From Nageia nagi (taxonomy: Eukaryota; Pinophyta): DNA of 64,000 nucleotides. Both the position numbers and the translations under genes were made by a program. Numbering within the stretch: the stretch's first letter is position 1; every line of letters begins with the position of its first letter. This document shows, one piece after another, positions 1-13,340 of this stretch. The stretch spans positions 55,986,001 through 56,050,000 of the forward strand of contig JBITNC010000001.1 in assembly GCA_050084985.1 (NCBI GenBank), in the 5' to 3' direction. The notes below the pieces were generated by a model. The model made no database searches. It saw only the letters and a list, made by a program, of their open reading frames with translations, and was not told the DNA's origin.

Positions 1-2030
1 AGAAGTGAAGAAACTATATTGTGTATACATGCAGATAATAAAGCAATGAAACATATAGAGGATAAGTGGCCCAAGAAATTTAAAGATGAACCTAGGATTT
101 CAGATTAGGTTTTAGCAATGGATGGTGTTAATCTATTTTTGAACCAATCATCTACTTATTCATGTTGGCCTATTGTTGTAATAAATTATAACATACCTCC
201 ATGTATGTCCATAAGAAAAGAGCATTTGATTTTGGTTGTTATAATCCTTGGAAGGAAACAAGTTAAACACACATGGATGTCTACCTTAAAACAGTAATTA
301 AAAAGTTGCAACTCTTGTGGAAAGGAATTCAAATGTATGATATAAATAGACTTATCAATTAGAGGCCATTCAAATGTTATGGAATACTATGTTGGATTAT
401 ACATGATTATTCAAGGATTTCTATTTGTGTAGGTATGGATTTATACAGTAGTTCAAATAGGTGAATATTAGATTTTTGATAACCATACGAATTATATGCA
501 TTCTCTAATAAAATTTATCATAGGTATTCAAAAAAAGGTTATCATGCTTGTCTGCGGTGTGCAGAAAATCTTCCACTGAGACATTCATGTTAGATGCATA
601 GGATGGAATATATTGGCCATAGGAAATATTGCTAATGGATCATGCTTTTCAAAAAGGGGAGCCTATGGTTGAGTAGATAAAAACCCTATTTCTATTAACA
701 AAAATCTTATGAGTTGGTTCATAGAGTACTAGCAATATGTGGAAAATGTTAAGAAAAGAGCCCATGATGAAAGTATACTTTAGGGTCAGATGATGAGATT
801 ATTCTTTACAAAAATATTTTCCATAAGGTGATCAAATATTATATAGTACAAATATATTTGTAATATATTTATTATTTTTAAAATATACAATGTTTATCAT
901 GAATTGGTTACATGTTTTTAAGCATGAACAAATTATCAATATTTTATACACTAGAATATTGGAAGGAGTTGTTATTAACACATGTAGTGGATCCTATGCA
1001 CATTGTAAAGAATGTTGCAACTTCTTTGTATAAGTATATAACAAATGAAGAAGAAGATACTAATACCATGAGAAATGACTTAAAATATATTCAAAAAATG
1101 AGATCTTTATGGATAGCTTACTATCAAGATAAAAGAAAAGAAGTACCTATGAAAACATGGCTTATGAAAAAAGACAAAGTGAAAAAGTTACACAAACTTA
1201 TTCAAAATGTTAGAACACTAAAAAATTATGGATCATATCTAAGAAATGCATTTAGTGCTAATCATAAAATCACATGATTCAATACTTATGATTACCACAA
1301 CTTCATGAAGGTATTGATATCATATTATGTTTTGCACATTTTCTATCAAAATAAAAAATATTTGCTATATTTATGCTCATAATTTTTTCAACATATTTTT
1401 ATAATTACAATTCATGGATGTGGAGGTCTACCTATTGATCTTAAACATTCAATCGATTAATTATCATTATTTTTAAGGTATTTCATGTTATAGTATAGCT
1501 CTATGAAAATAATATAACATGAGTTTATTATTATTTTCTATTTTTTTATTCATTTTGACATGTAATATTTTAACGATCTTATATTTTCATGAACAAGTGG
1601 TTATCTTCAAAGGAGATACATGTGGCTGCAATAGATCAATGGTGTAGAGAAATTATTAAAATTATTTGCAAATTAGAAAAAAATTACCACTTGCTTTTAT
1701 GAACATCCAAGTGAATCTATTGATCCAACTAGTAGATGATATTGACATGGTAGGTGTTATGATGTTAGAAACATGTATTTTTAGAGAGATTTTTAAAAGT
1801 GCTGAAGGGATTTGTTAGACAACACTCATGACCAAAAGGATTTATGGGTGAGAGATACATTATACATGAATCTTTTTTATGCAAGCATCTTTTCCAAATA
1901 GATGTTTCTACCCTAAATATGTGGAATGCAAACAAAGATAGTGAAACATTAGAAGGGGAGGTCTTAGAAATAGGTGGAACACCATATTCTCTTAAAGGTA
2001 TTAACTATGTTTAAGATATGTCAATAGGTG
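1..2030 (+). pseudogene. CACTA (En/Spm) tnp2-type transposase, decayed copy 1
   Basis: Remnant of a CACTA transposase, the enzyme that cuts at CACTA termini. It is open at the window edge. In order I can read the segment with AMDGVNLF and WPIVVINYNIPP (family form: ATDGxNPF ... WPVxxIxYNLPP), a zinc-finger-like GYHACLRCAENL near 535-575, LEYWKELL ... VDPMHIVKNV near 945-1010, and a DUF4218-like stretch near 1590-1880. The longest open piece is 912-1277 (121 codons). Stops and frameshifts fall throughout, with intron-like AT-rich gaps between blocks as in the better copy at 52612-55636. An acidic, GAAG-rich tail with two near-copies of a GTAAATAAATAAAGTGAAG-like unit follows to about 2180. I see no CACTA terminus here, so the ends are lost. 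Confidence 0.8.
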
Positions 2031-2234
2031 GAGGAGAAGAAGAGCAAGTAGAATTGTAAATAAATAAAGTGAAGATGTAGAAGTCAAGGTATGGGAGAAT
2101 GCTAAATGTCTGGATGAGTAGGAGAAGGAGGGAAAGTAAATGGAAGTGTAAACAAATAAAGTGAAGAATGAGAAGGAGAAGAAAAATTGTACTATTATAA
2201 TTAATAATGCACTATTTTATAAATTATTCTTTAG

Positions 2235-2735
2235 AAAGGTGTCTAAAGAATAGTATTTCTTCTCCTTATGTAATTCAATATTTAATTTATTAGATACTTA
2301 AAAGTATTTGTAAATACCTTTTAAGTATTTAACGAGTTAAATATTAGAACTTATCCCACATATGAATTTCTTTATCCTTTGTATAATGGCATTCCCCTTA
2401 GGTAAAAGGGTGAGTCAAAGTGGAATTTTTTCCTATAAATTGAGGGCTTTTATAAAACATTGTTTACATTATTTTGAAGCATTGTAATGCTCTAGTGTGA
2501 AGAAGGATATGAAGAGAGAATGTTAGTGTCTAGCATTATAAGAGAGTCTTATAATCTTGAGAAGTAATATAATTAGGCTTAAAGTGGAGTACTCTCTTGA
2601 TAGAGAGGAACCACTATATATCTTAGTCTCTTTTGTATGTGTGATTGAGTTATTAAGAGTATTCTTCTTTGTTTCTTACAAGTAGAAGATTTCAACAAGG
2701 TGATCTTGGGTGTAGAAGGATTCATCTCCTTTAAT
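2235..2735 (+). repeat. Diverged copia LTR (5' LTR of the 2.2-9.5 kb element)
   Basis: Shares the order of landmarks of the LTRs at 26092 and 32637: a paired ACTTAA(A)AGTAT / TTTTAAGTATTTAA block, then CCCCTTAGGTAAAAGG, then a TATA box (2434-2440, CCTATAAATTGAGGG context), then a run of GAG/AGAG leader and a stretch ending in front of a primer site. It is clearly older or from a different subfamily, because only these blocks align by eye. The start is uncertain by some tens of bases. Confidence 0.55.
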
Positions 2736-2736
2736 G

Positions 2737-2748
2737 TGGTACCATAGC
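2737..2748 (+). promoter_or_regulatory. Primer binding site (initiator tRNA-Met type)
   Basis: TGGTACCATAGC differs at three positions from the plant copia consensus TGGTATCAGAGC. It lies directly after the LTR-like block, as expected for the start of minus-strand DNA synthesis. Confidence 0.45.
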
Positions 2749-5435
2749 CTTCCTTGGAGGATTTTCTTACTCCATCTTATTTATGAGGTAAAAGCATTTC
2801 AAGGCATAAATTTCTCCTCTTCCTCTAATTGGTTTGGGAAATTCTTTCAATATTATTAATATTTGTTTAGTTAAAATTTTTGTTTGGTGTAAAAATTTGC
2901 TTAAATATAATATGTAGTTGTTATTGTACAATCTTTTACATGTTAGTTTGATAAAACTTGCTTAAAAATTAATATTGGATTATTATGAGCTTTTGCAATT
3001 TGTTATACTAAAATTTTATTTAGAAATGTTAAAAAGTTACAATTTTTTAGTTTTACAACTTTTTAAAGGTGTTATTATTGTAATAAAAGTTTATTTCTTA
3101 CAATTATTTTACAAAGTTGTTAAAAAAAATTATGATTATATATATGTATATTTCTAATAAAAAATATGCATTTTTATTTTGTAATATATTTCCAAAAATA
3201 AAAAAGATAAAATAGATATGTTAATATGTTTTTATATATTTTTTCTTTACAATATGATTTTCCTAAAAAAGGAGGAATATATTTTCTAATAGAATGAGAG
3301 CTTCTATGGAATATATAATAAATAAAAAATATATATACATCCATCAAAGAGTAGTTGAAAATATTTTTTAAGAAAATAAAAGAATTTAGTTTTTTAATAA
3401 AAATTAATAATAAAAAAGGGATGTAAGCCCTTGGGGCCTGCCACCCCTCACTAACCCTTACTTCCATGCAGCCTAACAGACTGCAACCCATCCCTCTTGA
3501 CATGTCATGCCCCTAATAGGTTGCAACTCATCGAATGACCACCACCTACATTACACCTAATAACCCACCCTCCTATAAGCCTCATGGCTCCCAAAACCCT
3601 TATTCCCATATGTTCTCCATCTCCATTCCCATTGAATAACCTTACCCTTGGCTCCCCAAACCTTTTTCCCATCCTTAATCCCACTTGTTATCCCCCTACA
3701 CCCTTAAGGACCTCTACCTATCCCTCTCCCCTCATGTCCCTCACCCCTCCCCTCACCCCTCCCCCTCCTCCCCCCATGCACTTCATCCTAACTTGACCAT
3801 CGACCTTACCCCTTTCCCCTCACCCCTCCCAATGTAGAACCCTTCCACAATCTCCCTTTCCCCACGTAACACCCCCCATATGGCTCATTTCCTCCCTTTG
3901 GCTAGCCTAACCCCTACACAAATCCCCCTCCTCCATTGCATCCACCAAACAAGAAATCCAACCATTACCTCACCCCTTCCCATCCCCTAAATTTTTATAT
4001 AAGAAATTAAGAATTTTTTTATGCTTCGAATTATTTTTTTAATAAGTTTTTAACATGTGAATTTTATTACAAGTTGTAATGGTGGTAAGATTTGAAGAAT
4101 TTTATTTTTTCCTTTTTAGTGAAATTATTTCCACTTTATTTAAAATGAGATGAGATTGATAAGAAAATGAATAAGCTTGCTCTTTTGATAGTGCATTAAT
4201 TGCACTTGCAAGTCTTATATAAAAGACTAGTCAATATCTTTTATTGAGGTGAATATGTCATTTTTTAAGTTTATTTTTTTACAAACTTATAATATTGGGA
4301 AGTTATTTATAGGAAGCTCCTTTATATTTTTTTAAAGAAGTGTTTCTTTTAAAAGAGAAAAAAAAGGAGCTATATATATATATATTTAGAAAGGGAATAT
4401 ATTTCTAAAGATATTTTATAAAATTTATAAAAGGGGTTTTTCTTTTAAAAAAAGAGGGGAAGTTATTTTTTAATAAAAATGTGGGGGTGTTCTTTTCTTT
4501 TATTTATATATTAGTTAATGTTTTTTAATAATCTTATTTATTAGGGGGATATTACTTTAAAAAAAGTGGGGAGTTATTTTTTTGGGAGATTAAAAAAATG
4601 GATATTTCTTTGTTTATCAAAAACTTATATATTTAAAAAGGGGAGGATAATAATAAATTTTTTTATGAGATGTATTTAAAAAGTGAGAACTATTTTAGTT
4701 TTTGAGGAAGTTATTTAAAATTTTAGGAGTTAATATTTTAAGGGGGGATTCTAAGCTTTTATTTAAAGGTAAAGGTAAAGATAAATTATATTAACATCCA
4801 TTGGAGACTAACCAATCTATGGGATGGAAAATTGTAATAGGCTATTGCATAGCATGTATGTATTATACTGGGAATAGAACACAAGACATAGGTCACAGCA
4901 AGGTCAACACATAACCAACTCAACTAAAAATTGAGATATTTTAATTTAAGTTTTATAAAGAGGGGAAATTATAAGTATTATAAAGGGGGAGTTCAATTTA
5001 ACTATTTTTAACTTCATGGGAGTTAATTTGAAGGGAGAAATGTTTACAAATGGGAGTTAATTCTTTTTGAAGAGGTAAATATTTTGAATTTTTTACTAAA
5101 AAAATTAAAGGGGGATTTAAGCATGGTATATTTTTAAGCAAGATGTATTATTTCTCAAAAAAGTAAGTGGGAAGACCTTTAAATAAGGTATTGATTTTTT
5201 AAGTAAATTTTTGAGAAAGTATTATTATTGAAGGGGGAAGTCTAAGTACTTTTTAAGAAATATTATTTTTTCTTTATCAAAAATTAAAAAGGGGAAACCT
5301 TACTAAATGTATTTTTTAAGCATGGAGTATTTTTTTCCTCAACTCAAAATTATATGGGCGAATCAACCTCAACAAGATGTCTAATTTTTGAGCAAGATGT
5401 TAATTTCTACTTTACTAACCTTCTCTTTTACAAAT
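2749..5435 (+). other. Non-coding leader of the first copia element
   Basis: About 2.7 kb with no recognisable protein. It holds AT-rich DNA (2850-3410), a strongly C-rich block (3420-3990) and a degenerate array of G-run/T-run units (about 4320-5340). In the related element at 26092 the matching space holds a shorter leader followed by gag. The gag N-terminus is missing here and homology resumes abruptly at about 5440. A stretch at about 4785-4930 differs in composition and may be a further small insertion. Confidence 0.45.
3420..3990 (+). repeat. Polypyrimidine / C-rich low-complexity block
   Basis: Runs of CCCCTCACCCCTCCC and related units, densest at 3715-3780. The other strand carries at least six G-runs of four or more within 60 bases. 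The short open frame through it (3584-3796, rich in P, L, T and S) is a by-product of the composition and is not called as a gene. Confidence 0.7.
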
Positions 5436-8400
5436 AGGAAACTCTCAATAAAAGGTATTGATCTCTTCTCCAAAGGACACCAATGTTGCTCTAGGAGCAA
5501 CCAAAACTCCTTTCAAGAAATTCAAGCATCAAAAGAAGTCTTTTCCTACTACCACCAAGAATTTTGAAAAGAAGGACCATGATAATAGCTACAAAGAAAG
5601 AAATAGAAAGGGAAATGCAAGAAAATCAAATCCCAAGGCAAAATTTGATGGTAATTATAATTTTTTGGTGGCTATAATCATAAAGAATTTGATTACTATA
5701 AGAAAAGAGAAAAATAATAAAGGAAATAAAAATATGAATAACTTCAAAGGGAATAAAAATATTAAAGTTGGTTTTATTTATGATTTTTACTCAATGTATC
5801 TACTTTTTTGATTGAGTGGATTGTTCAATCGAGGTGCACTAATCACATATGCTTTGAAAATAATGTAGTTATGATATAAGGTGCATAAAAGGATGTAGTT
5901 ATGATAGGTAATTATTCAATCCTTGAATTCCTAAGGATAGGGAGTGTGATGATTCACATAAAGGTTCTTGAAAATATATTTTAAATACCTAAGCTAAGTA
6001 TGAACCTACTTTTTGTAATTCAAGTTACAAGAAAAAGATACTCATTCGAGTTGAACTCACACTTCTAATGCATTAAGAAGAAACTTTTCACTTTGGTGAA
6101 AGGATCAATTTAAGATGATCTCTACATTGTGGAACAAGTTCTAAGAAATATATGTCTTACTATGAATGTGTGCTCTAGGGTAGTATTTGACACCAACATT
6201 TAGGGTACCTTAATCATAAAAGTATTCAATTCATGAAATACAAAGAACTTATGAAAGATTTTTGTTTGATATCATCCACAATTAGTCTATGTGAGAAGTG
6301 CATATTAGGTAAGATGAATAGATAAATATTTATAAAAGATAAGATGATAAGGGAAACCTAATTTTTTTAGATTATGAATTCAAATTTTATGGATCCATTT
6401 CATATTAAGTCACTTGGGGGAGCACCTTATATCTTGACCTTCATCAACAACTTCAATAGGATGACATTTGGTTATTTACTTGAGCACAAGAATCAAATTT
6501 TTTATAGGTTCAAAGATGTCAAGGTCTTAGTTAAGAATTAAATTGAACTAAAAATCAATATGATGAGCTTAGATAATGGGGATGATTATAATATTAATGA
6601 GTTTAATAACTATTATGCCAAGTACAAGACCAAGAGGTAGTTTACGATTCCTTACACCTCTCAACAAAATGATGTTATCAAAAGAAAAAATATAATAATT
6701 ATGGAGATGGCTAGATGCATGTTACAAAATATTCTTAGTTTCTTATGAGGTGAAGTTATGAGAATTTAAATTCAAACCTTGAATATGTGTCCCACAAAAT
6801 CCATTGAATGTTAAAACTACTTTTGAGATATGGATAAGAAAGAAACCTAACATCTCTCACTTTAGTTTTTTTGGTTATGAAGCCTTCTTCTACATTATTT
6901 CTAAGAAAATAAAGAAGTTGAAAAAGAGATTCAAAAAGTGTATCTTTATGAACTATGATAGTCAAAATAGAGGCTACAAGCTCTATTCTTCATCTTACAA
7001 AGAAGTGTTCATCTCAATGGATATAAAGTTTAATTAACTTCTTGAGGAATTTGCTTCTAATGAGAACATTGATGATCTAGATAACTCTTTAATTCATCTA
7101 AATGGTTGGATACCAATTTATATAATTCACCTTAGGGGAAAACTTGTTCAACATAAAGGATACTAAGAAGTATGACCTTTGAATAAATCCTTATTTACCA
7201 AAATTGATAACAAAAATCAACCCTAATCATTCAAGGAAGCTTCAAAGAATGAGTTTTGGATAGAAGTATGAAAGTGGAGTATAAGGCATTTATGAAAAAT
7301 GAAACTTGGTACTTGCTTCCTTATCTCAATGAGAGGAATGTGATTGGAAATAAGTGGATTTACAAGGTTAAGTACAACTCATTTGGGGATATTGTGAAAT
7401 ACAAGCCAATGTTAGTGGCTAAAGGTTTTACTCAAAAATACGAAGTTGATTACGAGGAAACCTTTGATCCCATGAAAAAGATGCCCACTGTTAGGATGAT
7501 CCTTGCTCTTTTAGTAGCTTAGGGTTAAAACATTTTTCAATTTGATATAAAAATTATGCTTTTTAATGGTGATTTAGATGTGGAAATCTATATGAATCAA
7601 CTACAAGGGTTTATTATGGAAGGAAAAGAGTCCTTTATATGCAAGGTAAAGAAATTGTTTTATGGACTTAAGCAAGCACCCAGACTTAGAGCTTAGTAAA
7701 ATAAGATTTCAAGTTATTTTGAGATCCTTGGGTTCTCCAAGTGCTTCTTTGACTCTAATCTCTATGTGCTCAATTAGGTACAAGACTTGGTCTTGATTCT
7801 CCTTAACATGGATGACCTTCTAATCACTATGAATAATAATGAAATCATCTAAGAGTGCATATCCAAATATAAGGTAACTTATAAAATGATTGATCTTGGT
7901 ATATTTTACTAATATCTTGGTATGAAAGTGTACCAATACAAGGATTGTACTTACCTTAGTCAATCCAAGTATATCTCAAATATTTTGTAGAAGTTTGAAA
8001 TGGAGGAGTACAAACCTATTGTAACACCAGTCTCTCCTAGAATAACTATAACTCTTAGCTCCAACTATTAGCTAGAAGATGCTACTTCCTACAGGAAATT
8101 AATTAGTAGTCTATTATATTTGACTATCTCCAGGCCATATATTGCCTTTAAATTAAACCTTATGGAATAGTTTATGCAAAAACCATATATTAAGCACCTC
8201 AATGTTGTTAAGAAAATTTGAAGGTATATTGCAAGAACCAATGATCTTGTTGTCAAGTATTTCAAGTTTCTTTCATTTATTCTCTTAGGGTATTCAGATT
8301 CTAACTATGGGGAAGATAGAGATGATATGAAATCAATGTTTGCCTATATGTTTAGCATTGGTTCATGTGTTATCTCTTGAGCTTCCAAGAAGCAACCTAC

Positions 8401-8770
8401 TATTTCTCTTTCCACCACATAAGCTAAATATCAAGCCATATCTATTGTGGTCAAGGAAGCTATTTAGCTTAGGAATATTCTAAAATAAATAGGGTATGAG
8501 CAATCTCACCCATATGAAATTTCATTCGATAATTAGTTAGTTATTTCTTTGATTAAGAATTCTATCTTTCATAAGAGAATAAAACATATGAAAATCCAAG
8601 CATATTTCATCAAGAAAAAAGTTTTGGATGACACCATACACTTGTAGTATTTTCTATCTACCCTAAACTTCACTAATTTATTCATTAAACCCCTTCTTGA
8701 AACTTAGTTTTGCAAGCTTAGGTATTCTATCAAGTTATTAAAGTTTCCCTTAAGGGGAGTGAAGTTTTAA
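5436..8770 (+). pseudogene. Ty1/copia gag-pol remnant, element 1
   Basis: Pieces in order: the gag C-terminal basic region (5458-5811), a protease region with WIVQSRCTNH where copia has WIIDSGxxNH, so Asp and Gly are gone (about 5818), and GAG-pre-integrase (about 6180-6330). Integrase core follows (6370-6740, SLGGAPYILTFINNF), then integrase C-terminal (6804-7037), reverse transcriptase (7256-7900) and RNase H (8080-8740). RT shows NKWIYKVKYNSFGD, KGFTQKYEVDYEETFDP and NGDLDVEIYMNQLQGF. The catalytic YVDD reads NMDD near 7810. RNase H shows ISSLLYLTISRPYIAF and GYSDSNYGED. Many in-frame stops and some frameshifts are present. The region aligns codon by codon with the element at 28546-31920, so both belong to one family. 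Confidence 0.85.
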
Positions 8771-9480
8771 ATTCTTATGTTGAATTTATGTTTGTGATGA
8801 CAACTTCACCTTAGGAGGATTTTTGGTTATATAGTGTTGATATGTGTGTGTACCTTTTGGCTAATTCTCCTTGTGTGATGAACTATTTATATACCCTGAG
8901 CATATAATAGATCATTATTAGCACTATTAAGTTATCCTTATGGGGGGAACTTGTATGTGCATATGATAGATCTTTTTTGCACTATTAAGTTAGATATGTG
9001 ATGAACTCATAGGTGTCTTTTGGCATTGTTTAATTATCTATATGTGAGGAACTTGTATGTGCATTTGTTATGCTCTATTTTCTATTATAATTAACACATA
9101 TTTTGTATTTAGTAGGTGATTATGAGTATTAAATTTGCATCTTTGTGATAAATTATAGTGCACCATTGATCATTTATGGATCGCATTGCTTGATTAATTT
9201 ATCCTTGATGATATGAATGTGTATATGATGCATCTAATTATTCTTTTTTGAGTTGCTTGTAGCTTGAATTTTTCTTCTTAAGATTGCAAGTTACTTACTT
9301 CAGGTGTATAGGCTAATGGAGCCTCATCATGAAAACTTTTGGTTTAATGACTACTTTATAAACATTGAAACTAGTTATGGTTAATGATTGTATTGTAAAT
9401 TATTTATCAAAATGGTAAAGTAGTGAGTTTAAAACTAAGATCTTGCTTACTTCTCAAATATGTAAAATTTCTCATCTATG
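8771..9480 (+). other. 3' untranslated region of copia element 1, truncated
   Basis: Matches the region after RNase H in element 2 (31915-32560), for example the blocks around AATTCTTATGTTGAATT and TACTTCAGGT. The match stops near 9480, before the polypurine tract and 3' LTR that element 2 has at 32628-33132. The element has therefore lost its 3' LTR. Confidence 0.6.
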
Positions 9481-12400
9481 ATTGTATTTTTTTTAACTTA
9501 TATTAAAGGATGGATTTTTAAAGGAATCTTAACCCAAATATTTTTGAAAGGAATTGTAACCTTTTATAATTTTATAAAAGATATCCTTGAAGCTCAGAAT
9601 AAAATAGAGACCAACAATATAAAATGTAAACAATATTATTATCTCCCATTACAACCTCCTTGAAAATAAGGATCTCCTCAAATGAAATATAGAATTCAAA
9701 GAATCCACCCAACTAAAATAAAGACTAAAATAAAATTTGAATCCTCATGTGATAAGCTAAAAGTTAAAATGACCTTCCATTTTAAGGACCAAAGGAAACA
9801 ATAAGGGTCTTGAAACCACAAATATGTCACAAAGGAAAAACTTTAATGTAAAGAGAACCCTCTATAGGCACCTCTAACACCTGATGTGGATTTTGAGATT
9901 GTTATCATCCATACACAAAAAATTCATACTTCAAGTTTTCCATTACAAACCCAATATATTGTCCTTCATGCTAAGGACCATCTAGGGATCTATTGCTTTA
10001 TCAATAAATAGTTTCCCTTGCTTAGGTTTCATCCTAAACTCTACATTAATTTCCCTCACTTAGAATTTCAAAACTCATCAAACTATACCTTACCAACCAA
10101 CAAACATATGCAATTGTAGAAAAACTTAGGTAAAATTAAAATTATAAAATCTCTCATTGATCATAGTTGAATGCCAAAAACATCCCTCCACCAAGTTCAT
10201 TAGGGAAGAAATCTCATCATACCTCTACTACATCCCTCCTAAATATTACACCTCAAAATCCTCCCATTTGAAGCTCTTTCAAGACTTCTTCAATGACCAT
10301 CAACAACCAAATAGAGAAAAACCATAACCCAAAAGCTTCCTTTAAGAAAAATTGTAACAACCCTATTACACATGTGTCTTGGACCAATTAGGTATGAAAC
10401 CCTAATTGAGTTTACTAATTGAGTTTTATATCTTGGACTAATGATTATTTAGCATGTTATGAATTATAGGTGTTATCTAGTGGGAGTAATGGGGAAACAA
10501 TCACATACTATTAAAATTAATATTTTGACTAATAAATTTGACCTTGCAAGATGATCAATATCAACAGGTAAAATTATTATGCAATTTTATTTATATGGAA
10601 AATTAATTTCTTTATTGTAATGAAATATTTTATATACCAAGATTTAATTTTTCACTAAAGTATCTTATTCTTACTTGCAATAATTTTTAGGGTTGGGTGA
10701 AAATTAATTTATCAAGGGATGAGATGGAAAAAATTATTAGTCTACCCTATACCCTAAATATTCCCCCTCCCCATATACCTTGGAAGTTTGCATGAGGTGT
10801 ATAAAATAATTGAGGGGCTATTTAGACCTTGTGGCTCACAAGGAAAATTGATTAAATCCCACCAAAAAATAAAATTTCCCATGTCTCCCATGAGGAAAAG
10901 GTTTGAGGTGGCTCAATAGTAAATTAATTGGAAGTGTTGTACCAAATTTTCCCTATAAATACCTTAAGGAAATTGAGGAAAAATACACATCTCTCTCCCT
11001 TATTAGCTTGGGTTTGTGAGAAAAGGAGATCATCTCTTCTCCATTATTCAATTTTGAATTTAAGGTACTCTTTTCAAATTTTAACCTCTAATGCTAAAAT
11101 TTTAGTTTAAGATATATGATAAAAGTCATAAATATGTGATTTTATCTCATTATTTTTATTTAAAGACTAAGTTAAAATAATAGACTTTATCATTCAAACA
11201 TGATAGTACCATCATGTTGTTATGCTATTGTATTCTTTTGTTTGGAATAAAGACTGTGATATGTACAACATAGATAGAATATTATAAAATGTGAGTAGTT
11301 TTATGGTAGTTAAAGGATTTCATATACTTATTTTTGATAGAGTGAATCATAGGTCTAACACTCTACTCTCCCCACTCCCCTGCACAGACCATTTTCACTT
11401 ATCATTTTCTTCCCTTTTTCTTCCCCATAAGTTCCCCAATCTGTAAGATTTATGATCATGGAAATCTTGTTTAACTCCTCCAAGCATATGTTTTTGTTTT
11501 ACTACATTATCAGGAACACCATGGAGAAAGAGAAAAGAAAGAGATCATGATAGGGAAGGAATAGAAATGTTGGATCCAGTAGCATACAAATCATATCCTA
11601 TAATGTAGAGGCAAAAGCCCAAGGTATGGAAATATATTGAGTTTTGGGAAGGCTCTTCCTGTGCATATGTACTTGAATATTTACCATTATTTATCTTTTA
11701 TTAGTTGGCTTCCTCTATACCTTGGGATTCTCATGAAATATAGGCTCTCTATTAGCATCGTAATTGATATGGTATTCAGGGGTCATGTAAGGTTCTTATT
11801 TGTACTATCATCCTGAATGCAGTAGTTTTACCATCCATAATCCTATTTTATCTATGTACTATAACTACATTAAAGAAACTATGGGATAATGCTTCATTCG
11901 AAAGCCTTGTAGCTAGTAAATTCAGATTGAAGTGATTTATAGCACCTTCTCTTTAGAATAATAGATGTGATAGTTTTAGAGCTTGGTCTTTTGCTTTGAA
12001 TTCACTGATGAGATCTTGAGAAGAAGGTCATTGATATCTATCTACCCTTCTTGTTTTAGATAGAGACGGAACTGGGCATCCCTCAAAGTTATATGTAGAT
12101 GTGTCAGTAGAATAAAATCTAAATATTGAGTAGTTGAGATTAATTTACATGAAATCATAGTATGAAAATTTTATTTTGCAACCTTATGTATTATTATTTT
12201 TTTATCTGTATTTTTAATAAACCTTAAAGAGCATCAAAATCACTATTAAAAGATCTGTATTTTGATATGTTGTGTTTCATCATTCACACTTACTATATAC
12301 AAAAGAAAATCCATTTTTAAACCAGTCTAATTTGCATCATGCATCTTGTCAAACAATTCACATGCCTTCTCTAGGCATCCAAATATTTTGAATATATGTC

Positions 12401-13340
12401 TTTAGCGCACTCAAAACTACAACATTTGATAGAAAACCATTTTTATAGAGTCTTATGTATGATTGAAAAGGTGAATTGATCTGGTTGGACTACTGTTGTT
12501 GTTGTCACATTGGTAAAACTGTGCCAATGTTTGTCATGAAAAGCCATGCCGTTTGTGACCATATTAATGATCTTGACCGCCATGAGATGGTGGGAAATGA
12601 GGATGATAGAATAGGTGAGTTAATTTGGTTAGGTTACTGATGTTTTTCATTGAGAGAACAATGTTAATAGTTGCCAAGAAAATCCATATCTTTTATGACC
12701 ATATTAATGGCCTTGTTAAGTATGATCCATTGTGAGATGGCAACCAACAATTGCGTACACATTTAAATCCTTATTAAAATGAAAGGAGGACGAGGAGTCT
12801 AACTACAACCTAGGAAAACATATTAAATTTATAGGCATTGGGAACTTCATGAGTATGTCAATGATCATCATCACTTATCCTATATTTAGGCAATTTGTAC
12901 CCTTCGAACTATACCTTATAATCCATCTAAGGAAACTAAGTCTTATGCTTTTTGGAAAAATTCTCAAAATGGTATTAGTCCATATGATACACATGTCCTA
13001 GTTTCTCTAACGTTGAGTTGCCCTAATATGTACATGACATCTTGTAGCCATCTCCCATGTGAGTTTCAGGTGGCATTGTCTGATTCTGAGTGAAACCACC
13101 ATCAAGTCACCATTTTTATTTGAAGCCCGACCCTTATTGATTAATGAGGGTCATCGAGTGCATTCTCAAAACTCCCAATCTACTTTAGAAAAGGGGTGCA
13201 CCATGATCGATTGATCATTTATGCGCATCAAATTTTAGTAATCTTTATTAGTCTTATTTTGGCCCAAGTGATTCGAGAATCTAGTACGGGTCATTATTCA
13301 AGTTCCCTCTGGTGAAAGTAGGCTACATATGGGATTTCAC
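9481..13340. other. Unassigned AT-rich DNA
   Basis: No protein family recognised in any frame. Features seen: a TATA-like CCTATAAATACC at about 10950 followed by a CT-rich stretch, which resembles an LTR leader or a plant promoter but has no partner copy here, and an imperfect tandem duplication of about 140 bp at 12486-12745 centred on GACCATATTAATG. The short open frames (9478-9663, 10928-11110) look random. Confidence 0.4.

Noticed and set aside
3584-3796. Proline-rich open frame in the C-rich block
   Set aside because: Composition effect of CCC/CTC triplets; no domain, no flanking coding signal.
13004-13012. TCTAA as left target duplication of the 13.3-16.2 kb element
   Set aside because: The sequence after it does not start with TG and does not match the right LTR, so the match to TCTAA at 16157 is probably chance.
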